A stretch of DNA of 64,000 nt, taken from the NCBI GenBank assembly GCA_009760855.2, contig WPIO01000263.1:1-64000 (forward strand), written 5' to 3'. How positions within the stretch are numbered: position 1 is the first letter of the stretch; every line of letters begins with the position of its first letter. Under the pieces are notes generated by a model. That model made no database searches. It saw only the letters and a program-made list of their open reading frames with translations, and was not told the origin of the DNA. The DNA is from Cristatella mucedo. Taxonomy: Eukaryota > Bryozoa > Phylactolaemata > Cristatellidae. The translations under genes and the position numbers were made by a program. Below, piece by piece: positions 10,395 through 20,794 of the stretch.

Positions 10395-12166
10395 AATAAT
10401 AATAATGATGATATTCTTTATAAAGCGCCCAAAGAAAAATCAATTTCTTTCTAGGCGCTTTACATTTACTATAAAGGAAACGCAATCGAATTGAGAATGT
10501 TATCATGTTTGATAAACAACTTGAATAACATGGTTTTGGGTGATATCCACAGGGTCACTATGCCATTGTAGTTGAAGGCAGCATGCAGCAGTGCAAGCAT
10601 GCAAAAGCTCATAAAGGACGAATCGGAGGGACCCACTAAATGCTCTCGTGAATAGGTGATTTCAAATTCTTTTAAAATGTGCTTAAATCATTGAATGTCG
10701 TGACTCAAGTCGGTAGTGAGTTCCAGGCTTTGAGAGCATACAAGCCGAGCTGGTTTGGTCTAGCGGTTAAGGTGCTCGCTGCGACCAAGGTCTGACTGAG
10801 GTCGTGGGCTCGAGCCCCGAGGCATATGTGAAGCGCCTGAATAGATATTAAGTTCTTTTGGGGCGAAATGTAAATTATTATACATATATATATATATATA
10901 TAATTCATTTATTTTCTATTATATTATTCATTCATATATACAAATGCATGGTCTCCAAAGGATTATACGCTTGTACCAGCAATAGGTAAACAGTTCGATT
11001 CCTGAAAGCAGGTGGTGCGATGCTTAGCTTGGAGGTGGAGTATAACTGATTAGTTTGCTAAAGCCTAAGAATAAAGAGACCTGAAAATGAACGGCCAAAC
11101 GTTAATGTCGATCCGTTTCTTGAATGGTTGCTAGTGGAGATCTACCAGAAGTGGTGTGATGTGGCAACTGCGACACTCGCGACAGACAAGCCTAGCTGTA
11201 GAGTTTACCACCAGCTGTAAGCACCTGATTGCACAGGCCGGTAGGCCAGCAAGCAGTGAGTTACTTAAGTCAAGACGGGAGGTCACAAATGCATAAACCA
11301 ACTTAAGTGTGGTATCCTTACCTAAGCAAGCCCAAAGTTTAGCAATTTTATATAAGTGAAAGTAGGCAGATTTGACTGTGGAGTTGATGTGGTCGTCTAT
11401 TGAAAGGTCACATTTGAACACGACATGCAGATTCCATGCAGATTCAACCGGATATATGCTGACAGAGTCGATTTTGAGCTTCAGCTTTTCCAATTTCCTA
11501 ATCACACTGGCTTTTCATGTAACAAGTAAGTTTGTTGTGTCATCTTTTACTTGCACAAAATTAGCTTCCATCCTTGTGCGAATGCCAGCCATACATTTAG
11601 AAAGGTATTTGAGAGAATTTGAGGTTCTCGAAGGCAGGGAGGGATCAAAGCAAAGGTACAACTGAGTATCATCCGTTTAAAGTGAAAGCATAGATTGTGC
11701 TTGGCGATCACATCGGCAAGAGGGAGAGTATAAACCGTGAAAAGAACTCGGCCTAGTACAGAGCCCTGAGGTACCCTAGAATTTATAGGTATCTCGGGCG
11801 ATTCTTGTACCTTTACATTATTATTCTGGAGTCTCCCACTGAGATAGCACCTTTACCATTGCATGGCAGTGCCAGTGATGCCTACACGAGATGAGAGACA
11901 CTCAAGAAGAACTTAGTGATCGAGCTGAACAAGCAGATATGCTCTACTAATGTTTAAATTCCTAAGTAGGTCGATGTACCTCCGAATCAATACTGACTCT
12001 GTGGAATGAATATCTCTAAAGCCAGGCTAGAACTTAGTAGCGAGGTTTGAACTTTCAATATTTGAGTCCAGCTGGTCGGCCACGACTCGTTCCTCTGTGT
12101 TTTATAGGAATGGTAGAAGGGAAACTGGGCGGCAGTTGCTCAAGTTCTAGTCATAAGTAGAAAATC
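10395..12166 (-). mobile_element. LINE-A 3' half, decayed, interrupted by SINE1
   Basis: The left edge has ATAATAATGATGATATTC and the reverse complement of the LINE-A hairpin (TAAAGCGCCC ... GGCGCTTTAC). The minus frame 11,131-11,505 has IRKLEKLKLKIDSVSIYP and LVYAFVTSRLDLSNSLLAGLP. Further right, broken frames continue back through the YGVPQG-like and fingers regions to about 12,166. There a deletion joins it to a stretch next to LINE-B. From 11,705 rightwards it is also the outer part of the left arm of the inverted duplication. Confidence 0.8.
10740..10935 (+). mobile_element. SINE1 inserted into LINE-A
   Basis: The head has a box-A-like TGGTCTAGCGGTTAAGG and a box-B-like GGGCTCGAGCCCC. 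The tail has AGCGCCTGAATAGATATTAAGTTC then GGGGCG, which closely follows the LINE-A 3' hairpin, and ends in (AT)n. It sits inside a minus-strand LINE-A, with ATACAA-like sequence on both sides as a possible target duplication. Confidence 0.75.
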
Positions 12167-12186
12167 GTTGAACATGTCAAGCTGGT

Positions 12187-12882
12187 GTTGCATCGTAATG
12201 TATCTCCGTCTGTAACTCCGCAAAGTCATAAAGACTATGTGGGTGTTGTATAGGAAGAGTCTTGTATAACTCACTCAAAGCTTCAGCAGCTTCGGATACG
12301 CATTCGGTAGCCTCAGACTTCATCTCAGACAAAAAAAGAAAGTGGGAAGCATGGCAGAGTCAGGAAAGCATTCGAGGTAGTAAGTAGCACGGAAATAGCA
12401 GCTCAGGACCTATGAAAAAATTGACCATAGTCGGCAGTAGGAAAATAGTTGTGGAAGTGAGTTCCACAGCATAGGACCTGCAGAGCTAAAACTTCTGTCG
12501 CCAATTTAGCAGACGAATAGAGGAGCAAATATATTTTTCACACATGACCCGATCGCACAAAGAGGCAGAAACTGGTGCAGCAGTCCAGCTAGGCACGCAT
12601 GGGCTAAGCCGTGGCAGGCCTTGTGGGTCAGTGTAAGAACTTTGCACTGTATCCATTGCTCAACCATCATCTATCATAGCTCTTTTAGCAAAGGTGACAC
12701 GTAGTCAAACTTCTGAGACTTGAAGACTAGCCCTGCCGCTATATTCATAGTCAGCTGCAGTGGCCTAGTTGCTTTCCTTGGTAGCCCGGCTAAAGGGAAT
12801 TACAATAGCCAAGCCGAGACAGAACCAGTGAGCTAATGAAATGTTTTTTACAAACCCCTGTGGAAGACAGCTCGTTAATCTT
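12187..12882 (-). mobile_element. LINE-B nested inside LINE-A (left arm)
   Basis: Begins with the reverse complement of the LINE-B terminus (ATGTATCTCCGTCTGTAACTCC). It runs through the 3' untranslated region and C-terminal codons to a 5' truncation near 12,882. On both sides lies LINE-A endonuclease-region sequence, so LINE-B landed in LINE-A. The mirror copy is 17,288-17,966. Confidence 0.8.
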
Positions 12883-13660
12883 TAAGCTATCCAGCAATGA
12901 TGAGAGATGGGAAATTGCGGAATGAGCAGCAGAGGCGAATCACGTATTCTCGCACGGACAACATCGATGTCAAGGGTCTTGAGGTTTCGCAGTGTACAAG
13001 TGATTTTAGTGGAGGCCGAGAAGGGCACACATTGTAGAATGAATGAGATCTGCATACGGTCAGAGAAGCAAGATTCGGTAAAAATTGGGGATGACAGAGC
13101 ATTTGTAAATGACAATTTGGTTTAGTGTGTGACCCTTGATGTGAGTAGGGCCATTCACATGAGCAACAAGAAACAATGAGTCAGTCAATGGACGAATTTC
13201 AGCACTGAAGAAGTCAGATAAGTTATCAAAGCAAATGTTGAAAGCACCAGTAGTGAAGATGGATTGAATTATTGCACACAGAATCGAAATGGGATCGGAG
13301 AAATCTGAGATAAAGGAGGATTTGGTAGCTGGTGAGGTATAGACTACTGCCACCATAGGTAGGTAGTTTTTGGGTGAAATCCAGAAATTGAATCAAAAGA
13401 CTGCTACGAGGGTACTGCAAATGGCTTATATATGTACTTCCAGCGCACGATAAGAGCAACTCCAACTCGAATTTGTTTTGATTGATCTAGGGGTGTGAAA
13501 GGATGAGACACCAGTCGGGGTATCGTCATTATTTATCGCAACTTTACCGATTATAGCCAAGTTTCAGTCACGGCACGGTCGAGACCATTTTAAGAAATAA
13601 GGTCGCTTATTACTAGAGGTTATTTGGCGATCAAGATTTGTCTTTGCGTGTGCTCAAGTG
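12883..13660 (-). mobile_element. LINE-A endonuclease remnant (left arm)
   Basis: Minus-strand frames broken by stops carry diverged endonuclease pieces: ICFDNLSDFFSAEIRPLTDSLFLVAHVNGPTHIKGHTLNQI (13,060-13,356, read in parts) and YTSPATKSSFISDFSDPISIL. The intact counterpart is the open frame at 33,064-33,996. Confidence 0.75.
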
Positions 13661-13784
13661 CCCTTCTGTAAATTAGCAGTCCAACCTGCCCATCTCTCTC
13701 TGTTTAAATGATTGAGCTTTAGCATTTACACTAACTCAGACTCGAGTCTAATAGAATGCCGTGTTACTAGTCCCTTAAGATCCA

Positions 13785-13935
13785 CTTTGGTCAAACGGGT
13801 GACGTGCTAGTCCCGAGCAAGGTCTGTCAGGGATCGTGGGCTCGAGCTCCGAAGCAAATGAGTAGCGCCTGAATAGAGATTACGTTGTCTTGGTGCGCAG
13901 TACGAATGAATTCTATTTATTTATACTTATATTTA
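13785..13935 (+). mobile_element. SINE1 copy (left arm)
   Basis: A decayed tRNA-like head ending in GGGCTCGAGCTCC, then AGCGCCTGAATAGAGATTA. Its mirror image is at 16,258-16,400, so the SINE was present before the duplication. Confidence 0.65.
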
Positions 13936-14044
13936 TTGTAGTATAAACGTGCCTGGACTGCAATGATTGTTTCGCAGAGCTCTCTCGAACCTCTCTTCTG
14001 TCTTCACTGTCACTGTGGTTCCCTGAACTTTATATTTGAACAGA

Positions 14045-14312
14045 ACGCAAAGACAACTACTCACTAACTGCCGACTCTGGCACATCCTTTTCAGTGGTCC
14101 TGAGCTGCTAATTCTATGCTACTTACTACCTCAACTGCCCTCCAGACTCTGCTATGCTTCCCACTTTCTCTTTGTTGCGTGAGACGAAGTCTGTTGGTTA
14201 CCGAATGCGTACCGAAAGCCGCTTAGGCTGTGAAAGTGCTATACAAAACTCCCCTGAGTAACAGCCACATGGTTTTTATGACTTTGTGGAGTTACAGACG
14301 GAGATACATACT
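14045..14312 (+). mobile_element. LINE-B 3' untranslated region (left arm)
   Basis: Only the last 270 bp of LINE-B: TATGCTACTTACTACCTCAACTGC, then GCTTCCCACTTTCTCTTTGTTGC, ending GTTACAGACGGAGATACATAC. The mirror copy is at 15,880-16,150. Confidence 0.75.
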
Positions 14313-14513
14313 AACAAACTCTCTAATCACCCCACTTCCTGTCCTTGCAGTCTCTAACCGCTATGTTGTTTCATGCATCCAAATACGCAAGTTGATATGC
14401 TCGTCCATGGGTATAATATGGAGAACCATAGATAAATATAGATGTATATTTATATATAAGTATATATGAAGCACCTGGGGAGATTGATATTTTGAGGGCG
14501 GTCAATCAAGTGC

Positions 14514-14597
<84 letters not shown>
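14514..14597. repeat. (CA)n microsatellite
   Basis: About 84 bp of almost pure CA repeats following a LINE-A-like hairpin scrap (GGGAGATTGATATTTTGAGGGCGGT). The right arm holds a much shorter, interrupted GT tract at 15,636-15,666. Confidence 0.95.
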
Positions 14598-14599
<2 letters not shown>

Positions 14600-14762
14600 T
14601 ATATATTATTTATTGATATATATATATCAATAAATTAATTTATATATATATATATAATTTCTCAGTGGTTCATTTTATAAGGTTTATTTGATTCCTGTGC
14701 AGCAATAGCAAGGTGCCTAAAAAAGATTAATTTCTCCGGGTACGATATAGAAAGTATTATAA

Positions 14763-15212
14763 TTGTTATTATTGTTATTGACAGGTCAAAACACAGTTCT
14801 TCATCAAGCAATCGTGAGGCCTAAAACTTGGGAAGCCCTAATTGCATTGAGATGCTCGCGTCAAGGGAATCACTTTCCGATTCGTGGCCGGCTAGAACAA
14901 CCAGCCGTCACGGACAGTGGATGGCCAAATGGACAGCGGACATACAAGCGAGTGTTCAGGCGATCACAGTTGAAAAGGTTGAGGAAACGGGAAGAAGTAG
15001 CAAGCTGTCAGGGAAACCTGAACAAATATCTACTTACGGAGACGGCTATTTATTCGTGTGTAGGCTATGGAGATAGAGCAAGGTTTTACAAGAACCACTG
15101 TTGGGGAACTGTTCTTCGTGACAATGGATTTTCGATTAATTTTGACTGCAAAAGTTATGAGACCTGTAACAATGATAATTTTCTCAGGTATCCCAAAGCT
15201 TTGCATGTCTAA
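14763..15212 (+). other. Open frame of unknown function at the centre of the inverted duplication
   Basis: A 149-residue open frame. Its first 75 residues (TGQNTVLHQA, KTWEALIALRCSRQG, EQPAVTDSGWPNGQ, TYKRVF) recur on the minus strand at 15,209-15,463 with scattered substitutions and no frameshift. I do not recognise the peptide. The frame starts right after an (ATT)n-like tail, so it may be part of a repeat rather than a gene. It overruns the point near 14,995 where similarity to the other arm ends. Confidence 0.3.
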
Positions 15213-15463
15213 CGGTTAATATCTAGGGTTTTCTGCGTTTTCGTTTTGTTTCGTTTCCTCAATTTTTTCAACTGTGATTGGCTGAACACTCGCTTGTATG
15301 TCCACTGTCCGTTGGGCCATCCACTATCAGTCACGGCTGGTTGTTCTAGCTGACCACGAATTGGAAAGTGACGGCCTTGACGCGAGCATCTCAATGCAAC
15401 TAGGGCTTCCCAAGTTTTAGGCTTCACCATTGCTTGGTGAAGAATGGTGTTCTGACCTGTCAA
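15209..15463 (-). other. Mirror copy of the unknown open frame
   Basis: 84 residues, matching 14,763-14,993 for most of its length, then diverging to a lysine-rich end at the centre of the palindrome. An open frame kept in both diverged arms is mild evidence for coding, but shared repeat ancestry explains it too. Confidence 0.3.
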
Positions 15464-15879
15464 TAACAGTAATAAAAATTATAATACTTTCTATACCGTA
15501 CCCGGAGAAATTAATCTTTTTTAGGCACCTTGCTATGGCTGCACAGGAATCAAATAAACCTTATAAAATGAACCACTGAGAAAGTATATATATACTTTCT
15601 CAGTGGTTCATAATATATAATCAATAAATATATATATGTGTGCGTGTGTGTGTGTGTGCACGTGTGTAACACACTTGATTAACCGCCCTCAAAATATCAA
15701 TCTCCCCAGGTGCTTCATATATACTTATATATAAATATACATTTATATTTAAATATGGTTCTCCATATTATATCCATGGACGAGCATATCAACTTGCGTA
15801 TTTGGATGCATGAAACGACAACATAGCGGCTAGAGACTGCGAGGACAGGAAGTGAGGTGATTAGAGGATTTGTATGTAT

Positions 15880-16150
15880 GTATCTCCGTCTGTAACTCCA
15901 CAAAGTCATAAAGACCATGTGGTTGTTACTCAGGGGAGATTGTATAGCACACTCACAGCCTAAGCGGCTTTCGGTACGCATTCGGTAGCCAACAGACTTC
16001 GTCTCACGCAACAAAGAGAAAGTGGGAAGCATAGCAGAGTCAGGAGGGCAGTTGAGGTAGTGATTAGCATAGAAGTAGCAGCTCAGGACCACTGAAAAGG
16101 ATGTGCCAGAGTCGGCAGTAGGAGAGTAGTTGTCTTTGCGTTCTGTTCAA
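15880..16150 (-). mobile_element. LINE-B 3' untranslated region (right arm)
   Basis: Reverse complement of the LINE-B terminus at the left edge (ATGTATCTCCGTCTGTAACTCC), mirror of 14,045-14,312. Confidence 0.75.
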
Positions 16151-16257
16151 ATAGAAAGTCCAGGGAACCACAGTTACAGTGAAGACAGAAGAGAGGTTCG
16201 AGTGGGCTCTGCGAAACAGTCATTGCAGTCCAGGCACGTTTATACTATTATAAATAT

Positions 16258-16400
16258 AAGTATAAATAAATAGAATTCATTCGTACGGCGCACCAAGACA
16301 GCATAATCTCTATTCAGGCACTACTCATTTGCCTCGGAGCTCGAGCCCACGACCTCTGCCAGACCTTACTCGGGACGAGCACCTCACCCAGTAACACGGC
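16258..16400 (-). mobile_element. SINE1 copy (right arm)
   Basis: The minus strand has a GGGCTCGAGCTCC box-B-like stretch and a LINE-A-like tail; mirror of 13,785-13,935. Confidence 0.65.
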
Positions 16401-16514
16401 ATTCTATTAAACTGGAGTCTTTATTTGCGTAAAAGCTAAAGCTCCATCTTTTAAACAGGGAGATGTGGGCAGATTGGGCAGCTAATTGACTGGAGGGCAC
16501 AGGAGCACAAGCAG

Positions 16515-17287
16515 AGACCATCTTAATTGCCAAATAACCTCTAGTAATAAGCGACCCTAATTTAGAAAATGGTTTCGATCGTGCTGTGACTGAAACTTGG
16601 CTATAGCTGGTAAAGTGCCGATAATTAAAGACGCTACCTCGACTGGTTTCTCATCCTTTCACACCCCTAGATCAATCAAAACAAGTTGAAGGTGGAGTTG
16701 CAATTATCGTGCACTTGAAGTACAACTTTAAGCCATTTGCAGTACCCTCGTAGCAGTCTTTAGATTTGATTTCTGAATTCCGCCCAAAAACTACCTACCT
16801 GTGGTGGTAGCAGCCTATACCTCACCAGCTACCAAATCCTCCTTTATCTAAGATTTCTCTGATCTTATTTTGATTCTGTGTGCAAGAATTCAATTCTTCT
16901 TCACTACTGGTGATTTCAGAATTTGCTTTGATAACTTATCTGACGCCTTATCTGACGTCAGTCAATACACGAAATTCAGTGCTGGACTCATTGTTTCTTG
17001 TTGCTCATGTGAATGGCCCTACTCACATCAAGGGTCACACACTAGACCAAATTTTCTCTTACAACTGCACTGTCATCACCAATTATTACCGAATCCTGCT
17101 TATCTTACCGTATGCAGATCTGATTCATTCTACAATGTGTGCCCTTCTCCGCCTCCTCTAAAATCACCTGTACATCTAGAAACTTCAAGACCATTGACAT
17201 CGATGCTGTCTGTGCGAGAATATTTGCTTCGCCTGTGCTTCTCATTCCCCCTTCCGATCTCTCATCACCGGTGCATATCTACAAGAC
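16515..17287 (+). mobile_element. LINE-A endonuclease remnant (right arm)
   Basis: Starts with sequence related to the codons for the LINE-A TWLKS region. It continues through pieces such as TGDFRICFDNLSD (the GDFN site degraded to GDFR) and NGPTHIKGHTLDQIF. Frameshifts and stops are frequent. LINE-B interrupts it at 17,288. Confidence 0.8.
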
Positions 17288-17966
17288 TAACAAGCTGTCT
17301 TCCACAGTGCCTCGTAAAAACATTTTAACTAGCTCCTTAGTTTTGTCTCGGCTTAATTATTTTAAATCTGTTTAGCTGAGCTACCGAAGAAAGCAACTAG
17401 GCAACTGCAGCTGACAAGTAATATGGCTGCAAGGCTAGTCTTTGAGTCTCAGGCGGTTGAGCACGTGTCTCCTTTGCTAAAAGAGCTAGGATGAATGCCG
17501 GCTCAGCAACGGATACTGAGCAAAGTTCTTACGCTGACCCACACGGCCTGCCACGGCTTGGCCCCTGCCTACCTAGCTGGACTGCTGCACCAGTTTCAGC
17601 ATCTTTTCGCCGTCAGGTCCTGTGCGGACAATAAATTAGCCGTTGCATCCGTCCGCTTAAAGACCGTTGGCGACAGAAGCTTTAGCTCTGCAGGCTGTGG
17701 AACTCGCTTCAACAACTACTTTCCTACTGCCGACTACGGGCCATTTTTTTCAGCCGTCCTGAGCTGCTATTTCCGTCCTGCTCACTACCTCGACTGCTTT
17801 CCTGACTCTGACATGCTTCCCATTTTCTTTGTGTTGTGTGAAATGAAGTCTGAGAGCTACCGAAAGCATACCGAAAGCCGCTTTTGCTGTGAGCGAGTTA
17901 CACAAAACTCTTCTGCGTAACACCCATATACTCTTTACGACATTGTGGAGTTACAGACGGAGATAC
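17288..17966 (+). mobile_element. LINE-B nested inside LINE-A (right arm)
   Basis: 5'-truncated LINE-B. It begins CTGTCTTCCACAGTGCCTCG and has the open frame 17,495-17,920 with LTHTACHGLAPAYLAGLLHQFQ. It ends GTTACAGACGGAGATACACTAC. LINE-A endonuclease-tail sequence resumes directly after it (codons like CTVSPCPVGLWFTKD), which proves the nesting. Confidence 0.85.
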
Positions 17967-19111
17967 ACTACATTGCAACACCAGCTTCACATGTTTGACG
18001 ATTTTCCACTTCTCACTAAGTGCACAGTGAGTCCTTGCCCAGTCGGCCTATGGTTTACCAAAGACATTTAACTAGCTAGGTCTACAAAGGGCAAGCTTGA
18101 AAAGCATGTGAAATGTCCGGACTGACTGGCTAGCGACAGGCATACGATTACTACTGTAGGTCGTACCAATCGATAATAGCAGAGGCCAAGTCTAGCGTCT
18201 AGAAACAATTATTGAATCACAGATACATAGCTTAAAAGATTCTGATGTAGACGATTAACCATGTTCCCAACCGCTTCCAGGTTAGCTCCTTACCTGATAA
18301 TCACTGTGATGATCTAACTGATCACTTCTCTCGACTCATTGCCCAGACGATACACAAGATCAGGATGCCTATCCCAGCGATAGCCGCATTCCCCCTAGAA
18401 TGCGGTCGCTCGATTCCTTGCAGCACCTCAATGTCTACACTCAAGCAGATCGGTAATGATCTCGTCCTCAAGTTCATTTCCCAATCAAAAGAGACAACAA
18501 GTTCATTGGACCGATCTCTGCTGCCACACATAGCTAACAGCATTAATATGTCATTAGCCTTAGGTCATGACCCAGCACCTTTCACAAAAACTGTAGTCAG
18601 GCCACTTCCCAAGAAATACTAGGAAGCAATACTAAGACACAGAGAACTTGAGCAACTACCGCCCAGGCTCCCTTCTACCATTCCTATGAAAGACATTTGA
18701 ATGAGTCGTGGCCGACCAGCTGCACTAAAATATTGAAACTTGAAACATAGCTAGTAAATTCTAGCCTGGCATTAGAGAGAATCACTCAGCAGAGTCAGCA
18801 TTGCTTCGGGTGTACATCGACCTACTTAGGAATACAGACATGGGTAGAGCATATCTGCTTGTTTCGCTCAATCTTTCGGCAGGTTTTGGTACTATCGATC
18901 ACCAAGTTTTCCTTGAGTGCCTCTCATCTCGTGTAGGCATCACTGGCACTGCCCTGCAATGGTTCAGGTCCTATCTCAGTGGGAGAATCCAGAATGTTAA
19001 TGTAAACGGACAAAGATCGTCCAAGATACATCTGAATAATAGGGTACCTCGGGGCTCAGTACTAGGTCCGGTTCTTTTCACGGTTTAAACTCTCCCTCTT
19101 GCTGATGTGAT
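17967..19111 (+). mobile_element. LINE-A linker and reverse transcriptase (right arm)
   Basis: Continues the interrupted LINE-A. The linker runs to about 18,640. The reverse transcriptase fingers and palm follow at 18,801-19,088, with LLVSLNLSAGFGTIDHQVFLECLSSR and NRVPRGSVLGPVLF. The first palm Asp is changed (LSAGFGTID instead of LSAAFDTID), so this copy is dead. It is cut off just before YADD by the LTR at 19,114. Confidence 0.8.
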
Positions 19112-19113
19112 CA

Positions 19114-19982
19114 TGTTCCCAATGAGTAAACGGTAGGTTAGGTGCTAGCACTTCAGATCTCGGTTGTGGTTCGTGTGCTTCGATGCGCCTTGCTCGAAGA
19201 ACGCCTTGCACGAAGAACGCCAGCACAGAACCAACACCAACAGTTTGTACCCAGGCTGGGTTCGGTTGGCTGTGACCGGACGGCTAAAGTGAGGGTTAGG
19301 GTCACCGGCTAGGCCGGGGTCGGACCCTACGGCATGGCCGGATGTATGCCGTGACGTGAGGTCACCGGGGCTCTTGGGTACGAGAAGTGTGCCTAGTAAG
19401 TCGTGGTGTTGGAGGCTCCCGGTCTCGCCGAGTTATGCACTTGGATTCGTGCAGGCGTGCTCCGGCGATGCTGCCACGCACGCAAAGGAACGAGTACCCA
19501 AGGCCCGAGCGGAGCTGGATAGCTCGCTCGTTGTTGACTTGTTTATACCGCTCCCCCCCCCGTGTAGTGTGTTCTTGACCCCCCCCCCGTGTGTTGGCGT
19601 CTTTCGGTGGAAGCTTACGACTGTGGTAATTGTCGACTCGGACTAGCCAGCAGTTACTCGGCCAGCCGGGTTTTGGACGGCGTACGCTCGTACTGTTGGA
19701 TTCGGAGTCGGTACAGCGACAGGACTGCAGAAGCCGACTGACCCCAACTAACACGTTTGTTCGCGCTTGCTGCGTCGTCTTGCGCCCCCGTAGTGTACTG
19801 TGTATAGGACCCTCCCTGTAGACTTGTTTAGTTCCCCCGTTGTTGTTGGCGCATGCGTTATAAAGATGTTTAACCTGAGGCCGCTCGTCTTACCCTAGCT
19901 CGGCAGCATGGCGAGCAGCAGCGTGGCCGGGGTATGGTGGGGTTTGGCGGGAATTAGCCTTTGACCCCTGAACCCGGTTACA
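19114..19982 (+). mobile_element. Candidate LTR (5' LTR of a Gypsy-like element)
   Basis: Similarity to LINE-A stops at 19,111 and a GC-rich block starts with TGTTCCC and ends GGTTACA at 19,982. Three bases later TGGTGACCC begins, which looks like a tRNA primer-binding site. TG...CA ends plus an adjacent PBS-like sequence are LTR hallmarks. A TTATAAAG lies at 19,858-19,865. Two poly-C tracts near 19,551 and 19,580, and a third partial copy further on, show internal duplication. No second LTR is visible, so the call rests on the ends only. Confidence 0.5.
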
Positions 19983-20790
19983 TTTTGGTGACCCTTGCAG
20001 TGACGAACATTTTTAGTAACCTTCTGTTTTGCGTGCGTGACTTTTTGTTTTGAATGTGTGTACAGCGATAGTGGTTTTGGGTGGGATATCGAAAACGCAG
20101 CCGGTAGCCATTACCGCATGGTGCTGACGTCACTGAGCCGGATGAGTAGGCTAGGTCAGGCGATCGGGCGTTCCTTATTGGGTGGGGGTAGGCTGGGTCA
20201 TTAATTTTCAGCTGTGGCTATGACAGCTGGAGAGCAGCTAGTTTAGTCGTTTTAGTCAGTGCCAGGGAGAAGAACTGCAGTTCATAGCGTGCGTGCCTAC
20301 ACTGTCTTGGGTATAAATAACACGATTGTTATAAGTTGTAGACAATAGCAATCTTGGGCTCAGGAAAATTAACTGCTGAAAGCCAGACTTGGTGTTAAGA
20401 CTGCCTGCCTTCGAAGCCGAATGCGACCTGCACGAATGCAGCTTGGACGATCCAGGTGGAGGCTAATGATTTTCATCGACCAACTTCAACATACCACCTG
20501 CATCATCGCCATTGAACGACCAAGCCGAGGAGTTGAACCAGCGACGACTGCCCCAGAGGATCAGACAGCAGCCCAGTGGGCTCCCAGATGAGCTAGCCCC
20601 ATCGGAAGCCAACTCATTATTATTGATGGACTGTTCATGTGCTGTGCAGCGCGAGCCATTAAGAGTGATGGTGCCCTTGGTCTGTTTTGTGTTATAGCGG
20701 AGGATCATGTTGACTACGATCACATCGTGCAGCAAGGAGAGTTGGAGACTTGAAGTGAACAAGGTTCATCTGCGAAGCAGTTTGACATTG
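19983..20790 (+). other. Leader of the candidate LTR element
   Basis: Sequence after the PBS-like site with no long open frame (20,512-20,697 gives 61 residues). No zinc knuckle, protease or reverse transcriptase follows. At about 20,795 the AT-rich virus-like relic starts, so the LTR element is truncated. Confidence 0.35.
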
Positions 20791-20794
20791 CATA

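Larger units (their letters stand above)
11705..14995. repeat. Left arm of a large inverted duplication
   Basis: Block by block this is the reverse complement of 15,248-19,111. From the outside in the blocks are: LINE-A reverse transcriptase, LINE-B 3' end, LINE-A endonuclease, SINE1, a unique stretch, LINE-B 3' untranslated region, a CA/GT microsatellite, and an ORF-bearing stretch (TGGGAAGCCCTA...). This arm lacks about 600 bp present in the right arm at roughly 18,030-18,640. By eye the arms differ at something like one base in ten, so the duplication is not recent. Confidence 0.85.
15248..19111. repeat. Right arm of the large inverted duplication
   Basis: Reverse complement of 11,705-14,995. 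It keeps the LINE-A linker (18,030-18,640) that the left arm has lost, and stops at 19,111 where an LTR begins. An inner short palindrome, AAGTATATATATACTT, lies near 15,580-15,600. Confidence 0.85.

Noticed and set aside
10740-10820. Possible tRNA gene (box A and box B present)
   Set aside because: No acceptor stem or anticodon arm pairs, and the same head recurs with a LINE-like tail, so it is a SINE.
19356-19754. Overlapping 96- and 130-residue frames on both strands
   Set aside because: GC-rich LTR sequence keeps several frames open by chance. The poly-C tracts give proline/glycine runs and no domain is seen.
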